Source of the DNA: Xiphydria camelus
Taxonomy: Eukaryota; Arthropoda; Insecta; Hymenoptera; Xiphydriidae
Reading direction: 5' to 3'
Length of the DNA: 64,000 nucleotides
Assembly (NCBI GenBank): GCA_963678675.1
Contig: OY783200.1
Span: forward strand, 14,530,455-14,594,454
The notes under the pieces: model-generated
Told to the model about the DNA's origin: nothing
Database searches by the model: none
Seen by the model: only the letters and a program-made list of their open reading frames with translations
Part shown: positions 10,608 to 21,974 of the stretch, piece after piece
Layout: every line of letters starts with the position of its first letter
Position numbering within the stretch: position 1 is the stretch's first letter
Made by a program: the position numbers and the translations under genes

Positions 10608-10818
10608 CTTGCATTGCCCGTCTATTTTTTTTTTCTATATTTAAAAGAAAATTAATCACGGATTCCAATGTACGACGACCTGTTTTAATATTAAATAAAA
10701 AATTTTCCTTAATTTCCAAGCAATTGAAAGGATTCATATTCTGTTTAAGAGCAGCGATATATGCAGCTAAATTTTTGGAGTCATCGTGATCGTGTGTTTT
10801 TCCAAAACTGATGTTATA
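10608..10818 (-). pseudogene. Fragment of a repeat-encoded transposase-like protein
   Basis: The minus-strand frame includes DDSKNLAAYIAALKQNMNPF, then LFNIKTGRRTLESVINFLLN. The NPF, LFNI.TG and FLLN spacing resembles a segment found in many copies in insect genomes within TE-encoded proteins. The reading frame breaks with several stops downstream. Length is about 65 residues, far below a full protein. Identification is from memory of the motif pattern and is tentative. Confidence 0.4.
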
Positions 10819-11011
10819 TCCTACATTTTTATGTCGCGTACCTCAATGGAAAGATTTTCAAACGTAAATAAAAAAACAGTGAGTGTCATGACACTCGGTG
10901 GAAATGAAACTTATTGGAAACGCGTAATCAGTAGGGGATATAAGCGTGGAAAAACTGTAAAGAAATTATGAAAACAGGCGAGGAAGTAAAAGGCCGAATT
11001 GAATATACATT

Positions 11012-11034
11012 GTCTCTCTCTCTCTCTCTCTCTC
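11012..11034. repeat. (CT)n microsatellite
   Basis: About 11 uninterrupted TC units in an otherwise unremarkable stretch. Confidence 0.9.
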
Positions 11035-11600
11035 TTACTGGTGTATAAAATATAAATTTATTCCTTGAATTGTTTTAAAACATTTTAATTAAAACTATTG
11101 TTCATCTTGTACATTTTCTACTCTATCGCCAGTCGAGTCTACAGCAATAAACATTGGATTACGGTAACTGAAAAAATATGAGACAAAATGTTTAACTTCG
11201 ATAGTATCAATGTTTCTCGCAAAAATTGCATCAATCGTAGTGCCTCCTTACGTAGTGGGATCATTTCTACCATTAATAATTGATTTCAAAAGCGGCTAGT
11301 GGGGCAGGGGTATGCTTCGGCTTTTTTCTATGCATGGTGGGATAAGGAAATTCTTCGAAACCATCTAGTTGGAGCATGAGAATTGGCGCCAGGGAAGTAC
11401 GCAGATTCGGCGCAGTCCGGTTGATGTTATCCCGGAACAAGCGCACGTGCACCGCAATACATAGTCGAATTTATTGCGGGTCTGCACTTTGTCCGAGGAG
11501 AGCGAAAGGCAGAGGGTTTCTGTGCCCTTCCACCAAGCTCCTGAAATCTTAACACGCGGTCGAGGGGCCCTTCGCTTGCGACCCGGCGCCCGTCACTACA
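11035..11600. other. Intergenic, no gene recognised
   Basis: Mixed composition, GC-richer from 11390 to 11595. No conserved protein or repeat identified. It ends at the TACA that flanks the giant palindrome. Confidence 0.45.
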
Positions 11601-12633
11601 TAGTCCAGTAAAATTTCCGTTTAAATCGAAAATTGAGACATACGGGCGAAAACTTGGGAAAAGGTGTGTTTTGATGTTATTAATCGAGGGAACATATTAA
11701 AAGAAAAATCACCAACCGGGTACGGCTGTAAAAAATTATTTATTGTTGAAAAAATCGATTCTTCGCTAATATTTTGAAAACTACGTGACACATTGAAAAA
11801 TAGTTAAGACAAAAGTTGTAGATAATAAAATTATCTACAAAAAAGCTATTACACTTTTTACCCTATCTTCAACGCCTAAGAAGCTAGGACCTCCAGATGA
11901 GTTGAAATGTTCAAATATTCATAACAAATCCAAAAATTAAGATTTTTGCAATTTTTTTTTGTAACCCGTTTAGAAGAATCTCATCATTTTTCCTAGCGAA
12001 ACCAAATTTTGATTTTCATTGTTGTTTACACATGATTGATTTTTAAAGTTTTAAATGCTTGAATTTACATAGAAATTTGCAATTAAAAAATTTTTTAATT
12101 ATACCATCGTTTATTTTGGATTATTTCTGAAGAAAAAGCTAAATAGCAATTCAACGTATCTCACCTGGTTTGCAAGATATGCTAAATTGAAAAGGAAGGA
12201 GATTTATGCGATGATCACCACTGATTACGCAAACTGTGGCAAACATATATAGTGTCGCACCGCTCTCACTCACGTCGCCCTGACGTTTGTGTGCGCGCGC
12301 TGCTGCAGTTGTCTGTGAGTGTCAGTGAGACTGAGGGATGCTCTCGGCCTTCCCGACCTTGCAGGGGTTTCGTAGCATCCCGACCATGAATACCTCGCCA
12401 ACCTAGTAGCCCCCAAGCAGTATGCATTATCTTATTTCCATTAGCGTATTTCCAGCGCCTCCTAGGTAAACGGTTCTACTTTTGGTTGATCAACGAAATT
12501 GATTCAATTTCATTGAACAGTGCTTTCAGAAACAAATTTTTGAAAATCGTGTCGCGCGCGCGTTCCAAGTGTCTGGAATTGGCGTACATTGTATCACCAA
12601 CGCTTCGATAGCGCAACGGTCAAGTTGCCGGGC

Positions 12634-14639
12634 GCACAACTATAAGGCGACGCAATGGGCTAGCTTCCAAAACCACATGAGAACAAATTACACACTAAAT
12701 ATCCCAGATAACAGAAACCTCACCATAATCGAAATAGACAATCACCTGATGAGCATCAATAACCTAATTACCAAAACGATCGCAGACACAGTACTAGTAT
12801 TCGAACAGAAGGACAACGTAACAAAATACATGAATAAAAAAATCAAAAAACTACAAAAAAAGAAATCCGAACTGCTAACCCAACTCCACAAATGCAGACG
12901 ACACGACCCTAGCTGTACCTCAAGGCATACAGCCACAATCAAAACTATGTTAAAGAATGCAAGAGATAAACTAAAACAAGAATACGCAACAGCCATAGAA
13001 AAGCACTGGGAACGAGTGTTTAAAAAAATCGAATACAAAGACTCACAACATTTCATGCCAACCATAAATGCAATATTTAGGCCAAAACCAAAAATGGAGC
13101 TCCCAGCATTCACAGTAAAAAAAGAAGATGAAAGACTCCTGCATAGAAGTGAATGCAAGTGTAAGAAAGAAAAAATCATTCCAGACACACAATTTGGATT
13201 CCGCAATCAGCACTCCACGACTCACGCTATCAACAAATTCACCTCAGATGTAAACCTGCAACTCAGCAAGGGTAAACTAGTAGGAGCAACCCTAATAGAC
13301 TTGGAGAAGGCATTTGACTCAGTCTGGCTAGTCGGCCTAATCTTCATCCTACTCAAAAAGAAATTCCCAACACATCTAGTCAAATTAATCTGGGATATGA
13401 CCACTGGGAAAAAATTCGTAGTCTGGGACGGTCAATACCTCTCCAGCGTAGTATTCAACATACTCGAGGGACTTCAACAAGGCACGGTCAACTCGCCAAT
13501 CCTATTCTCTATATTCACGAGCGATATTTTAAACGCCTTCGGCATGAATCAGAACAAGTACTCCTTCTCCATCGCCTATGCAGACGACCTAATCGTCTAC
13601 ATCATCGGCCACTCTCCGAAGCTAATCACAGAGTTCCTGGAAACCCTAGTAAGGAAAGTCTGCAACTACTACGCAATGTGGAACTTGAGAGTCAACCCAA
13701 CTAAATGTGAATCCATCCTGCTAAGAAAACCGCTCCACTACTTACCGAAGGGGAAAAAAGTGGGAATAAGTGACTTTTCAATTTCCACATTGCACCCAGA
13801 CCAGAGAACCAGTCAACATCCCGACAAAAACTTCAGTTAAATACCTGGGCTTCAACATCGACCTCCGAGTCAGATGCGCCGATCACCTGAACATCCAACT
13901 TAACAAAGCAGAAAATAGATTCAAATCCCTAGGTAGGCTCTTCTACAATAGAAATATCACCAAGAGGGCACGAGTGATCTGCTACCTACTGCTTATCAGG
14001 CCTCTAATGACATACGCAGCCCCGATTTGGTGGAACTCGGGTGCAGCGCAAATAGAGAAACTGCGGAAGTTTGAAAGGCGTTGCCTAAGAGCGTGCCTCA
14101 GGATCAACAGGGACGCGAGGTCGCAATTCAAAAAGATGATCAGCAACAGAAAGCTATACGAAGCAGCGAACATCCCGAGAATCGACAATTTTATCATCGG
14201 CCTAACCAGACGATACTACCAACAAATGGAGAGCATCGAAAACCCCGCGATACAACAACTAAGAACTGTCGACCCAATAATAGCAAACAGAGCAGCCGCC
14301 ACGGGTTATATCCAACCACAAGCGTTCACTCACTTTGACAGACTCGGGTACATTCAAGACAGCAACAACATCCCGGTATTGTATCACTGGGGTAGGCACC
14401 AATGCAATAAGACAATACCTCCTCTAGCGAACATACAAGCAAGACGCAAATACTCACGCTCAATCCCGAGCATAGACTTCGTTAACCCTACCAGGATACA
14501 GGGGAAATTCTGGTGGCTGGACGACGATGCAAGTGATATCGCCGAGCTGAAAACCAGATTAGACATCCTGAGCCCTGAACTCAAAGAGATCCAAAGTCGT
14601 GAATTCGGTCCAAAACGAATCTCCAGGAGACGCAAATAA
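12634..14639 (+). pseudogene. Defective reverse transcriptase, Jockey/I type
   Basis: The frame to 13840 carries a basic linker, then IIPDTQFGFRNQHSTTHAI, DLEKAFDSVW, GLQQGTVNSPILFSIF and the catalytic AYADDLIVY (near 13575-13600). The segment before IIPDTQFGFR lacks the early fingers motifs expected there (a SPGPDGI-like block and an RPISLL-like block), so an internal deletion is likely. Between 13770 and 13840 the frame shifts, and the protein continues as KYLGFNIDLRVRCADHL and a thumb/C-terminal domain ending SRRRK at 14639. The YLGF.ID and KFERRCLR segments fit the Jockey clade. No RNase H is seen. The frameshift and deletion make it inactive. Confidence 0.8.
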
Positions 14640-15109
14640 CGGAGGCAGACAATCAGAAACCGCTGCCCCCATTATCCCATTTCAATCCCCTTGCTGCCTA
14701 GAGAATAGCGCAAGACTAACCACTATCCCGTCCTTTTCCCACTCTCCTTGCCTCGCCCCCTTCCCCCATTGTACATAGTGTAAATAACTAAACTCATGAG
14801 TATAAGAAAACGTAAATATCATTAGGCCTAAAATGTGATATTTGAGACCCAAGATACCTGTTAACTTGTAATGTTCCTTTTGTTCGACTACATAAGATAT
14901 ATTTTATTAATGTTAATTTCGCAAGATTAGTAAACGTTGAAGACTGAAATTTTCTATATCACAGGAATAAGTACTTCGTTAATGAAAATGCAATTTAGTT
15001 ATAAGGGATGCTTACAATATTTTTTTTTGTGTACGAAATAATGTTTATATCCATAATTTGTAATACTGTTGGCGAAACTTAATAAATGTTTATTTCTAAA
15101 AAAAAAAAA
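12634..15109 (+). mobile_element. 5'-truncated Jockey-like non-LTR retrotransposon
   Basis: The insert begins GCACAACTATAAGG and ends in a poly(A) run. It is flanked by the 14-bp duplication TCAAGTTGCCGGGC (12620-12633 and 15110-15123). The right arm of the palindrome has this sequence once, uninterrupted, at about 18768-18782 on the minus strand. The element lacks ORF1 and the endonuclease and codes only for reverse transcriptase and a C-terminal segment. Its GC content is clearly higher than its host sequence. Confidence 0.9.
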
Positions 15110-16494
15110 TCAAGTTGCCGGGCTGGGAGTCTCGATGTCGTGGGTTCAAATCTTGTTGTTTTTTTTTCTTTTTTTCTTTATTAACTCTTTTTTTCATTTC
15201 ATTGCAATCACTTCTTGTTATTAAAAAGTGGTTTACATTACCGAATAAAATAATAGTTTCAATGTTTTTCATAGTTTTACATTATTTTCTTCCTTATTGA
15301 GGTGAACCAATATTATTTGTAAGAACAGTTGGAAACATCGTTGCACTTTTTTTACTCTTACATTTCGTCATTGGATTTTTTGGCTGCCGAAGATTTTGTT
15401 CATAATTTTGGATGATAATTGTCGAAAAAACATTTGAAGCACACTGTATTTTAACACCATGAGCATTTATTTTGACGAATGGGACTTTGCCTCACGCACA
15501 TTTACACTTTAAAAGCGTTATGGAAAAGCAAATTTCATTGTTTCATTCAGTGTTTCAAATGTTTTTTGCCAAAAATTCCCATAAAGAAATGTAAGAGCAA
15601 AAAAAATGCCAAATTTCGTAGGGGTTTCGTAGCATCGCGACCATGAATACCTCGCCAACCTAGTAGCCGAGGCAGTATGCATTATCTTATTTCCATTAAT
15701 TTCTTACCAGCGCGTCCTAGGTAAAAGGTAAGTAGATATTATGAAAATTGTAGAGAGGATACAAGTTTTGTTTAAAACATTTTTTTCTGAAACAAATAAT
15801 TGCAGGGTTGCGCTTCAGTAAACTGGAGCGCTTTTCTTACAATTGCATTCACGTACCCTTTTCACTCTCAACGTTGCTAATTACTGATTCATTATGTTGT
15901 CATCATCAATATTGTAGGTACTCGTTTCCACACCACCACGAGGTAGAGTAAACGGCGCGTTTTTTTTATTGTGGTTTCCCCAGTAGGCCTATTCCACAAC
16001 TGACGTTCTATAGTGTGCAATTTTCCAAATTAGTTCGTATTGTTTTGTTCGATTTTAATTCTAAATGAAATAGTTGCAAAGCGTGAAATTTGAAAATGAG
16101 ATATTTGAAGCAGAAATTATGTATTTTTAACTAAAGCATAGAGAAATCGACAATTCGACAGTGTTAAATGTTGCAATATTATATTTATCGTAATTAGGAA
16201 CAAAAAAAAAGGAATTTTACAATCGGAAGAAAACCACCAATTTCATTGGTAGTATAACGCTTCAGCTTGTTCTTCAATGGAAATATTTAATGTTAAAAAT
16301 GAAAAATTTGATCTTCTCCAATCGAAGTTGATCGACATGGATTACTCATCCGACATCGGAATATTTCTGGAAGAACTACTGGAATATTACTTGTCTTTAG
16401 ATATATAACATTAGAAATACCTACTCACAATAGACTTCCATAAAATCAACATCGTCATCACTTCCATTTCCACCAGTTTCCGCAAACATCATTT

Positions 16495-16762
16495 CTACAT
16501 CTTCATTTCTTGAATACAAGTGCTGGATAATTTCCTCATTAATGGGACATATAAACCATCAACTGTTTGATTGGGATGATTAGAAATAGATACATATTTC
16601 TGCAGAGCTGGATTCTTCTCTAGTACTCTGAAAACACTTTTCCTCCCTTTTTCTATAAATCGCACTGATTGAGTCACATCCGGCAAACACGTGCGCGAAT
16701 AAAATAAATGGCTTCAGATGATGTATAGTATAAAACATCCTACCTTTTCCCGGATTACTCAT
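16495..16762 (-). pseudogene. TE protein fragment with AGCDSISAIY motif, left arm
   Basis: The minus strand encodes LKPFILFAHVFAGCDSISAI, followed after a one-base frame change by KGRKSVFRVLEKNPALQ. An H.F.GCD..SA...KGK....L pattern occurs in multicopy, probably transposon-encoded proteins of insects and cnidarians. The inverted twin is at 17131-17398. The surrounding sequence contains two diverged direct copies of a GAAATGGAAGTGAT segment, each followed by an apparent GTGAGTA donor and a TTCCAG acceptor. Confidence 0.45.
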
Positions 16763-17130
16763 CCGACATGTGGAAGAAGTACTGGAATATTAATTTTTGT
16801 TACATACATAACATTAGTAATACTCACTATCGACTGCCATAAAATCAACATCGTTATCACTTCCATTTCCACCAGTTTCCGCAAACATTTCTACATCTTC
16901 TTCAACATTCGGTTGCATTTCTTCATCTTCTGAATCTGTGTCTTCAGGATTATCCAGATTCAGAAGATGAAGAAATGCAACCGAATGTTGAAGAAGATGT
17001 AGAAATGTTTGCGGAAACTAGTGGAAATGGAAGTGATAACGATGTTGATTTTATGGCAGTCGATGGTGAGTATTACTAATGTTATGTATGTAACAAAAAT
17101 TAATATTCCAGTACTTCTTCCACATATCGG

Positions 17131-17398
17131 ATGAGTAATCCGGGAAAACGTAGGATGTTTTATACTATACATCATCTGAAGCCATTTATTTTATTCGCGC
17201 ACGTGTTTGCCGGATGTGACTCAATCAGTGCGATTTATAGAAAAAGGGAGGAAAAGTGTTTTCAGAGTACTAGAGAAGAATCCAGCTCTGCAGAAATATG
17301 TATCTATTTCTAATCATCCCAATCAAACAATTGATGGTTTATATGTCCCATTAATGAGGAAATTATCCAGCACTTGTATTCAAGAAATGAAGATGTAG
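17131..17398 (+). pseudogene. TE protein fragment with AGCDSISAIY motif, right arm
   Basis: Mirror copy of 16495-16762. The same frame change is present in a GGGAGGAAAAG stretch, so it predates or was copied with the palindrome. An upstream direct duplication (about 16990-17140 and 17400-17550) repeats the fragment's flanks, including a GT..AG intron-like spacer. It cannot encode a complete protein. Confidence 0.45.
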
Positions 17399-18732
17399 AA
17401 ATGATGTTTGCGGAAACTGGTGGAAATGGAAGTGATGACGATGTTGATTTTATGGAAGTCTATTGTGAGTAGGTATTTCTAATGTTATATATCTAAAGAC
17501 AAGTAATATTCCAGTAGTTCTTCCAGAAATATTGCGATGTCGGATGAGTAATCCATGTCGATCAACTTCGATTGGAGAAGATCAAATTTTTCATTTTTAA
17601 CATTAAATATTTCCATTGAAGAACAAGCTGAAGCGTTATACTACCAATGAAATTGGTGATTTTCTTCCGATTGTAAAATTCCTTTTTTTTTGTTCCTAAT
17701 TACAATAAATATAATATTGCAACAATTAACACTGTCGAATTGTCGATTTCTCTATGCTTTAGTTAAAAATACATAATTTCTGCTTCAAATATCTCATTTT
17801 CAAATTTCACGCTTTGCAACTATTTCATTTAGAATTAAAATCGAACAAAATAATACGAACTAATTTGGAAAATTGCACACTAGAACGTCAGTTGTGGAAT
17901 AGGCCTACTGGGGAAACCACAATAAAATAAACGCGCCGTTTACTCTACGTCGTGGTGGTGTGGAAACGAGTACCTACAATATTGATGATGACAACATAAT
18001 GAATCAGTAATTAGCAACGTTGAGAGTGAAAAGGGTACGTGAATGCAATTGTAAGAAAAGCGCTCCAGTTTACTGAAGTGCAACCCTGCAATTATTTGTT
18101 TCAGAAAAAAATGTTTTAAACAAAACTTGTATCCTCTCTACAATTTTCATAATACCTACTTACCTTTTACCTAGGACGCGCTGGTAAGAAATTAATGGAA
18201 ATAAGATAATGCATACTGCCTCGGCTACTAGGTTGGCGAGGTATTCATGGTCGCGGTGCTACGAAACCCCTACGAAATTTGGCATTTTTTTTGCTCTTAC
18301 ATTTCTTTATGGGAATTTTTGGCAAAAAACATTTGAAACACTGAATGAAACAATGAAATTTGCTTTTCCATAACGCTTTTAAAGTGTAAATGTGCGTGAG
18401 GCAAAGTCCCATTCGTCAAAATAAATGCTCATGGTGTTAAAATACAGTGTGCTTCAAATGTTTTTTCGACAATTATCATCCAAAATTATGAACAAAATCT
18501 TCGGCAGCCAAAAAATCCAATGACGAAATGTAAGAGTAAAAAAAGTGCAACGATGTTTCCAACTGTTCTTACAAATAATATTGGTTCACCTCAATAAGGA
18601 AGAAAATAATGTAAAACTATGAAAAACATTGAAACTATTATTTTATTCGGTAATGTAAACCACTTTTTTATAACAAGAAGTGATTGCAATGAAATGAAAA
18701 AAAGAGTTAATAAAGAAAAAAAGAAAAAAAAA

Positions 18733-18806
18733 CAAGATTTGAACCCACGACATCGAGACTCCCAGCCCGGCAACTTGACCGTTGCGCTATCGAAGCGTTG
18801 GTGATA
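18733..18806 (-). ncRNA. tRNA-like segment with A and B boxes
   Basis: On the minus strand, TAGCGCAACGG (18779-18789) matches a pol III A box. GGGTTCAAATC (18736-18746) matches a B box, at a normal spacing. A T-rich run follows the B box and could terminate pol III. The left-arm copy is split by the retrotransposon at 12620/15110. The acceptor stem pairs poorly, so this is more likely a tRNA-derived SINE head or tRNA pseudogene than a working tRNA. The isotype is unclear. Confidence 0.4.
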
Positions 18807-19152
18807 CAATGTACGCCAATTCCAGACACTCTTGGAACGCGCGCGCGACACGATTTTCAAAAATTTGTTTCTGAAAGCACTGTTCAATGAAATTGAATCA
18901 ATTTCGTTGATCAACCAAAAGTAGAACCGTTTACCTAGGAGGCGCTGGAAATACGCTAATGGAAATAATATAATGCATACTGCTTGGGGGCTACTAGGTT
19001 GGCGAGGTATTCATGGTCGGGATGCTACGAAACCCCTGCAAGGTCGGGAAGGCCGAGAGCATCCCTCAGTCTCACTGACACTCGCAGGCAACTGCAGCAG
19101 CGCGCGCACACAAACGTCAGGGCGACGTGAGTGAGAGCGGTGCGACACTATA

Positions 19153-19620
19153 CAGGGTGTTCATTTTAAAACTTACCACCCACGTTATCTGCGTAAAGAG
19201 ACATATTTCTGAAAATCGCCGAGACACGTCAACAAAATTATTGAGGGGGAACATTTTTTATAAAAATTCGACGCCCCCCCCCCCCCCTCAACCACCTGAC
19301 TCCGGGGGCGGTAACCCCAATATTCTTAAATGGAACAGGGGGTCGAGTGATACCTCATTTTAACGTCAAATTTGAAAAGTAGGACGTCAAAATGTACACA
19401 ATTAAAAGCCCTTTAAAATGAGGTATCACTCGACCCCCTGTTCCATTTAAGAATATTGGGGTTACCGCCCCCGGAGTCAGGTGGTTGAGGGGGGGGGGGC
19501 GTCGAATTTTTATAAAAAATGTTCCCCCTCAATAATTTTGTTGACGTGTCTCGGCGATTTTCAGAAATATGTCTCTTTACGTAGATAACGTGGGTGGTAA
19601 GTTTTAAAATGAATACCCTG
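19153..19620. mobile_element. 468-bp TA-flanked foldback MITE
   Basis: The ends are CAGGGTGTTCATTTTAAAAC and a near-perfect complement, with about 215-bp arms and a short loop. The TA target is duplicated (19151-19152 and 19621-19622). The left arm of the giant palindrome carries the empty site at about 12250, where ATATATAG is uninterrupted. Each arm contains a G/C homopolymer tract. No coding capacity. The TA duplication suggests mobilisation by a Tc1/mariner-type transposase. Confidence 0.85.
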
Positions 19621-20474
19621 TATATGTTTGCCACAGTTTGCGTAGTCAGTGGTGATCATCGCATAAATCTCCTTCCTTTTCAATTTAGCATATCTTGCAA
19701 ACCAGGTGAGATACGTTGAATTGCTATTTAGCTTTTTCTTCAGAAATAATCCAAAATAAACGATGGTATAATTAAAAAATTTTTTAATTGCAAATTTCTA
19801 TGTAAATTCAAGCATTTAAAACTTTAAAAATCAATCATGTGTAAACAACAATGAAAATCAAAATTTGGTTTCGCTAGGAAAAATGATGAGATTCTTCTAA
19901 ACGGATTACAAAAAAAAATTGCAAAAATCTTAATTTTTGGATTTGTTATGAATATTTGAACATTTCAACTCATCTGGAGGTCCTAGCTTCTTAGGCGTTG
20001 AAGATAGGGTAAAAAGTGTAATAGCTTTTTTGTAGATAATTTTATTATCTACAACTTTTTTCTTAACTATTTTTCAATATGTCACGTAGTTTTCAAAATA
20101 TTAGCGAAGAATCGATTTTTTCAACAATAAATAATTTTTTACAGCCGTACCCGGTTGGTGATTTTTCTTTTAATATGTTCCCTCGATTAATAACATCAAA
20201 ACACACCTTTTCCCAAGTTTTCGCCCGTATGTCTCAATTTTCGATTTAAACGGAAATTTTACTGGACTATACAGTACAGGGAATGCGTTGCGCATGCGCA
20301 AATCATTTCCACCTCCAGTTGGCCCACGGTGCCGTACCCCCTCCAGAGGAGCGCGTTAAACGCTCCGACATCACATAAGAAGTTTATCTTCAAACAAATT
20401 TTCGTTTCACAGACATTATGGTTATACTGGAAGTTCAAACAGAGTAATATTCTATGAATATTTAATATTCTTAA

Positions 20475-20601
20475 CCCTTTCGGGCATCGCGTCCATTTGG
20501 ATGAACATTTCTAAATAAAACATGTTCAGAAATGTATTTTCAAGTAGTATACCACATTTGAGATTTTTTTTCCTTTTTAAAGAAATCTGTGACTGAAAGG
20601 G
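20475..20601. mobile_element. 127-bp MITE with TTAA target and CCCTTTC ends
   Basis: CCCTTTC at the left and GAAAGGG at the right are flanked by TTAA (20471-20474 and 20602-20605). Two other elements of the window share these ends: 46129-46372 and 49710-50017. TTAA duplication is typical of piggyBac and also of Kolobok elements. Non-coding. Confidence 0.65.
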
Positions 20602-20605
20602 TTAA

Positions 20606-21320
20606 TATCATTTTAATAGAAATAAAATACTAAAATGCAAAGAAAAGTGGGGCGCCGACGCTCTTAGCATCGGAATTATCTCCCTTATTGTTTTATCTAG
20701 CCTTCTGGCGTTTTGCATGTAATATAACTTTAAATTATAGAATAAGTGGCCCCCCATTCTCGGCGAGCGACGCCACCGGCGCGAAGAGACGCGCCAGTAG
20801 CCAAGCCGTTTACACCGATCATACGCATTTGTATCGTTCAGTTCTCGCCGAATAGAGTTCTTTCTTCGAGCTCGTTCTTCTTTCTTCGTCCCGCGTAGCT
20901 GCCTCACCACCCGTACCACTACATAATACCATCACCCATACCCACTCTCAATCTACTACATACACACGGTCGAGAGCGCTAGAGTGGGGGCTTTCCGGTG
21001 GCGCACGCACGAGAGCGCTAGAGTGGGGGAGCGACATATCCGTCTTAAACTGGTTCGTCGAAAACCTAGAAATGTCCCCCCATATACGGGAACAAAAACA
21101 TTTTCAATGTTAAAAAGTACCTACATAACGTTTTTAATAGAGTATCTACTCTTCTTTAATTTTGATAACTAAAATTTTGCTATAAAATTGATACTAATCA
21201 AGATATTTGCTAATATTAAAAAACAATTCCTTTTCTTGGCCCTTTCTCAGCATAGCGGCTAAATTAGGGCCTGTTTGAGGGTACAAAATTAATAGGTATC
21301 TTGTTGGTCAAAGGAAAACA
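20606..21320. other. Intergenic with a short direct repeat
   Basis: GAGAGCGCTAGAGTGGGGG occurs twice (about 20971 and 21011). The rest is mixed sequence without a recognised protein. A 103-codon minus-strand frame at 20608-20919 is Arg-rich and matches nothing I know. Confidence 0.4.
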
Positions 21321-21368
21321 GATTAAAATTTATTCCAGCTTGTCCGGATTTGCTCTCGCTATTAATGC
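21230..21368 (+). repeat. Left direct repeat flanking the Crypton-like element
   Basis: The most conserved part, TTCCAGCTTGTCCGGA-TTGCT near 21333-21358, recurs at about 24268-24293. Weaker similarity extends upstream to about 21230 and 24165. The two copies lie in the same orientation on either side of the recombinase element. Confidence 0.5.
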
Positions 21369-21745
21369 ACTTATTGACTGGCAACTCGAAATTGCGGGTA
21401 TTAAAAAACGCCCGAGAAAAAGCAATAGACCGTCCTTGATAACACCCCAACGGGAGGCTCGATCGGAAAAGCCCGACTTTCCCTGTCTAGATGCTTACAC
21501 CCGACATTCCTTATCTAGGTGCTTACAGGGTTTACTTTGAGTTAAACATTCCGCATACAACAGGAGTAGGGTTGGCCGACAGAAATAGTACATTACGTTA
21601 CTAGGGAGGAAAGAGTGCCTGATTTTTACTCGAGCACTCGCACGAGGTTAAAATCGGCTTTCTCCCGTGTAGCGTACTATATTTTTTTCCCGATTGCGGT
21701 GAAATAACGTAATTTCCGAGCGTGTCATGATTAAGACACGAATTT

Positions 21746-21841
21746 CACGGCGGGAACGGGGTCCAGGGGCGAAGCCCCGGTAGGGTCCAGGGGCAAAGCC
21801 CCGTTGGGGGGTTGGGGGGGCGAAGCCCCCCCCCCCCCCAC
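21746..21841. repeat. GGGGCGAAGCCCC palindrome cluster
   Basis: GGTCCAGGGGC-R-AAGCCCC occurs twice in tandem and is followed by a long G run, GGGCGAAGCCC and a long C run, so the transcript could form strong GC hairpins. It lies downstream of the recombinase stop codon on its strand, in the likely 3' region. It may mark a terminal structure; this is inference. Confidence 0.5.
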
Positions 21842-21974
21842 CGAAAAATACACAAATTTTTAATACAAAAAAATTAATACAAAAAAAAACAAAAAAATAC
21901 AGACATTAATTCACATTTTACAGCGTTTATTATATCGATCTGTACTACAAATAGGTAACAAGATATGTAATAAT

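Larger units (their letters stand above)
11601..20269. mobile_element. Giant 8.67-kb palindromic element
   Basis: The ends are TAGTCCAGTAAAATTTCC and its complement, flanked by the 4-bp direct repeat TACA (11597-11600 and 20270-20273). The arms pair along their whole length to a centre near 16957. After removing the nested retrotransposon (left arm) and nested MITE (right arm), they are about 2.86 and 2.84 kb, so the original element was about 5.7 kb with almost no loop. Each arm holds a tRNA-like stretch and a decayed frame with an AGCDSISAIY motif. A 4-bp duplication with very long inverted arms does not fit mariner, Harbinger or piggyBac. The superfamily is unassigned. Confidence 0.85.

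Noticed and set aside
12742..13206. 154-codon minus-strand frame
   Set aside because: Antisense shadow of the reverse transcriptase.
18591..18914. 107-codon minus-strand frame ending in a hydrophobic stretch
   Set aside because: It runs through the tRNA-like segment and a homopolymer-rich region of the palindrome; no conserved protein and the other arm does not preserve it.
20608..20919. Arg-rich 103-codon minus-strand frame as a host gene
   Set aside because: No domain, no splice signals or conserved neighbour; composition is explained by local GC content.
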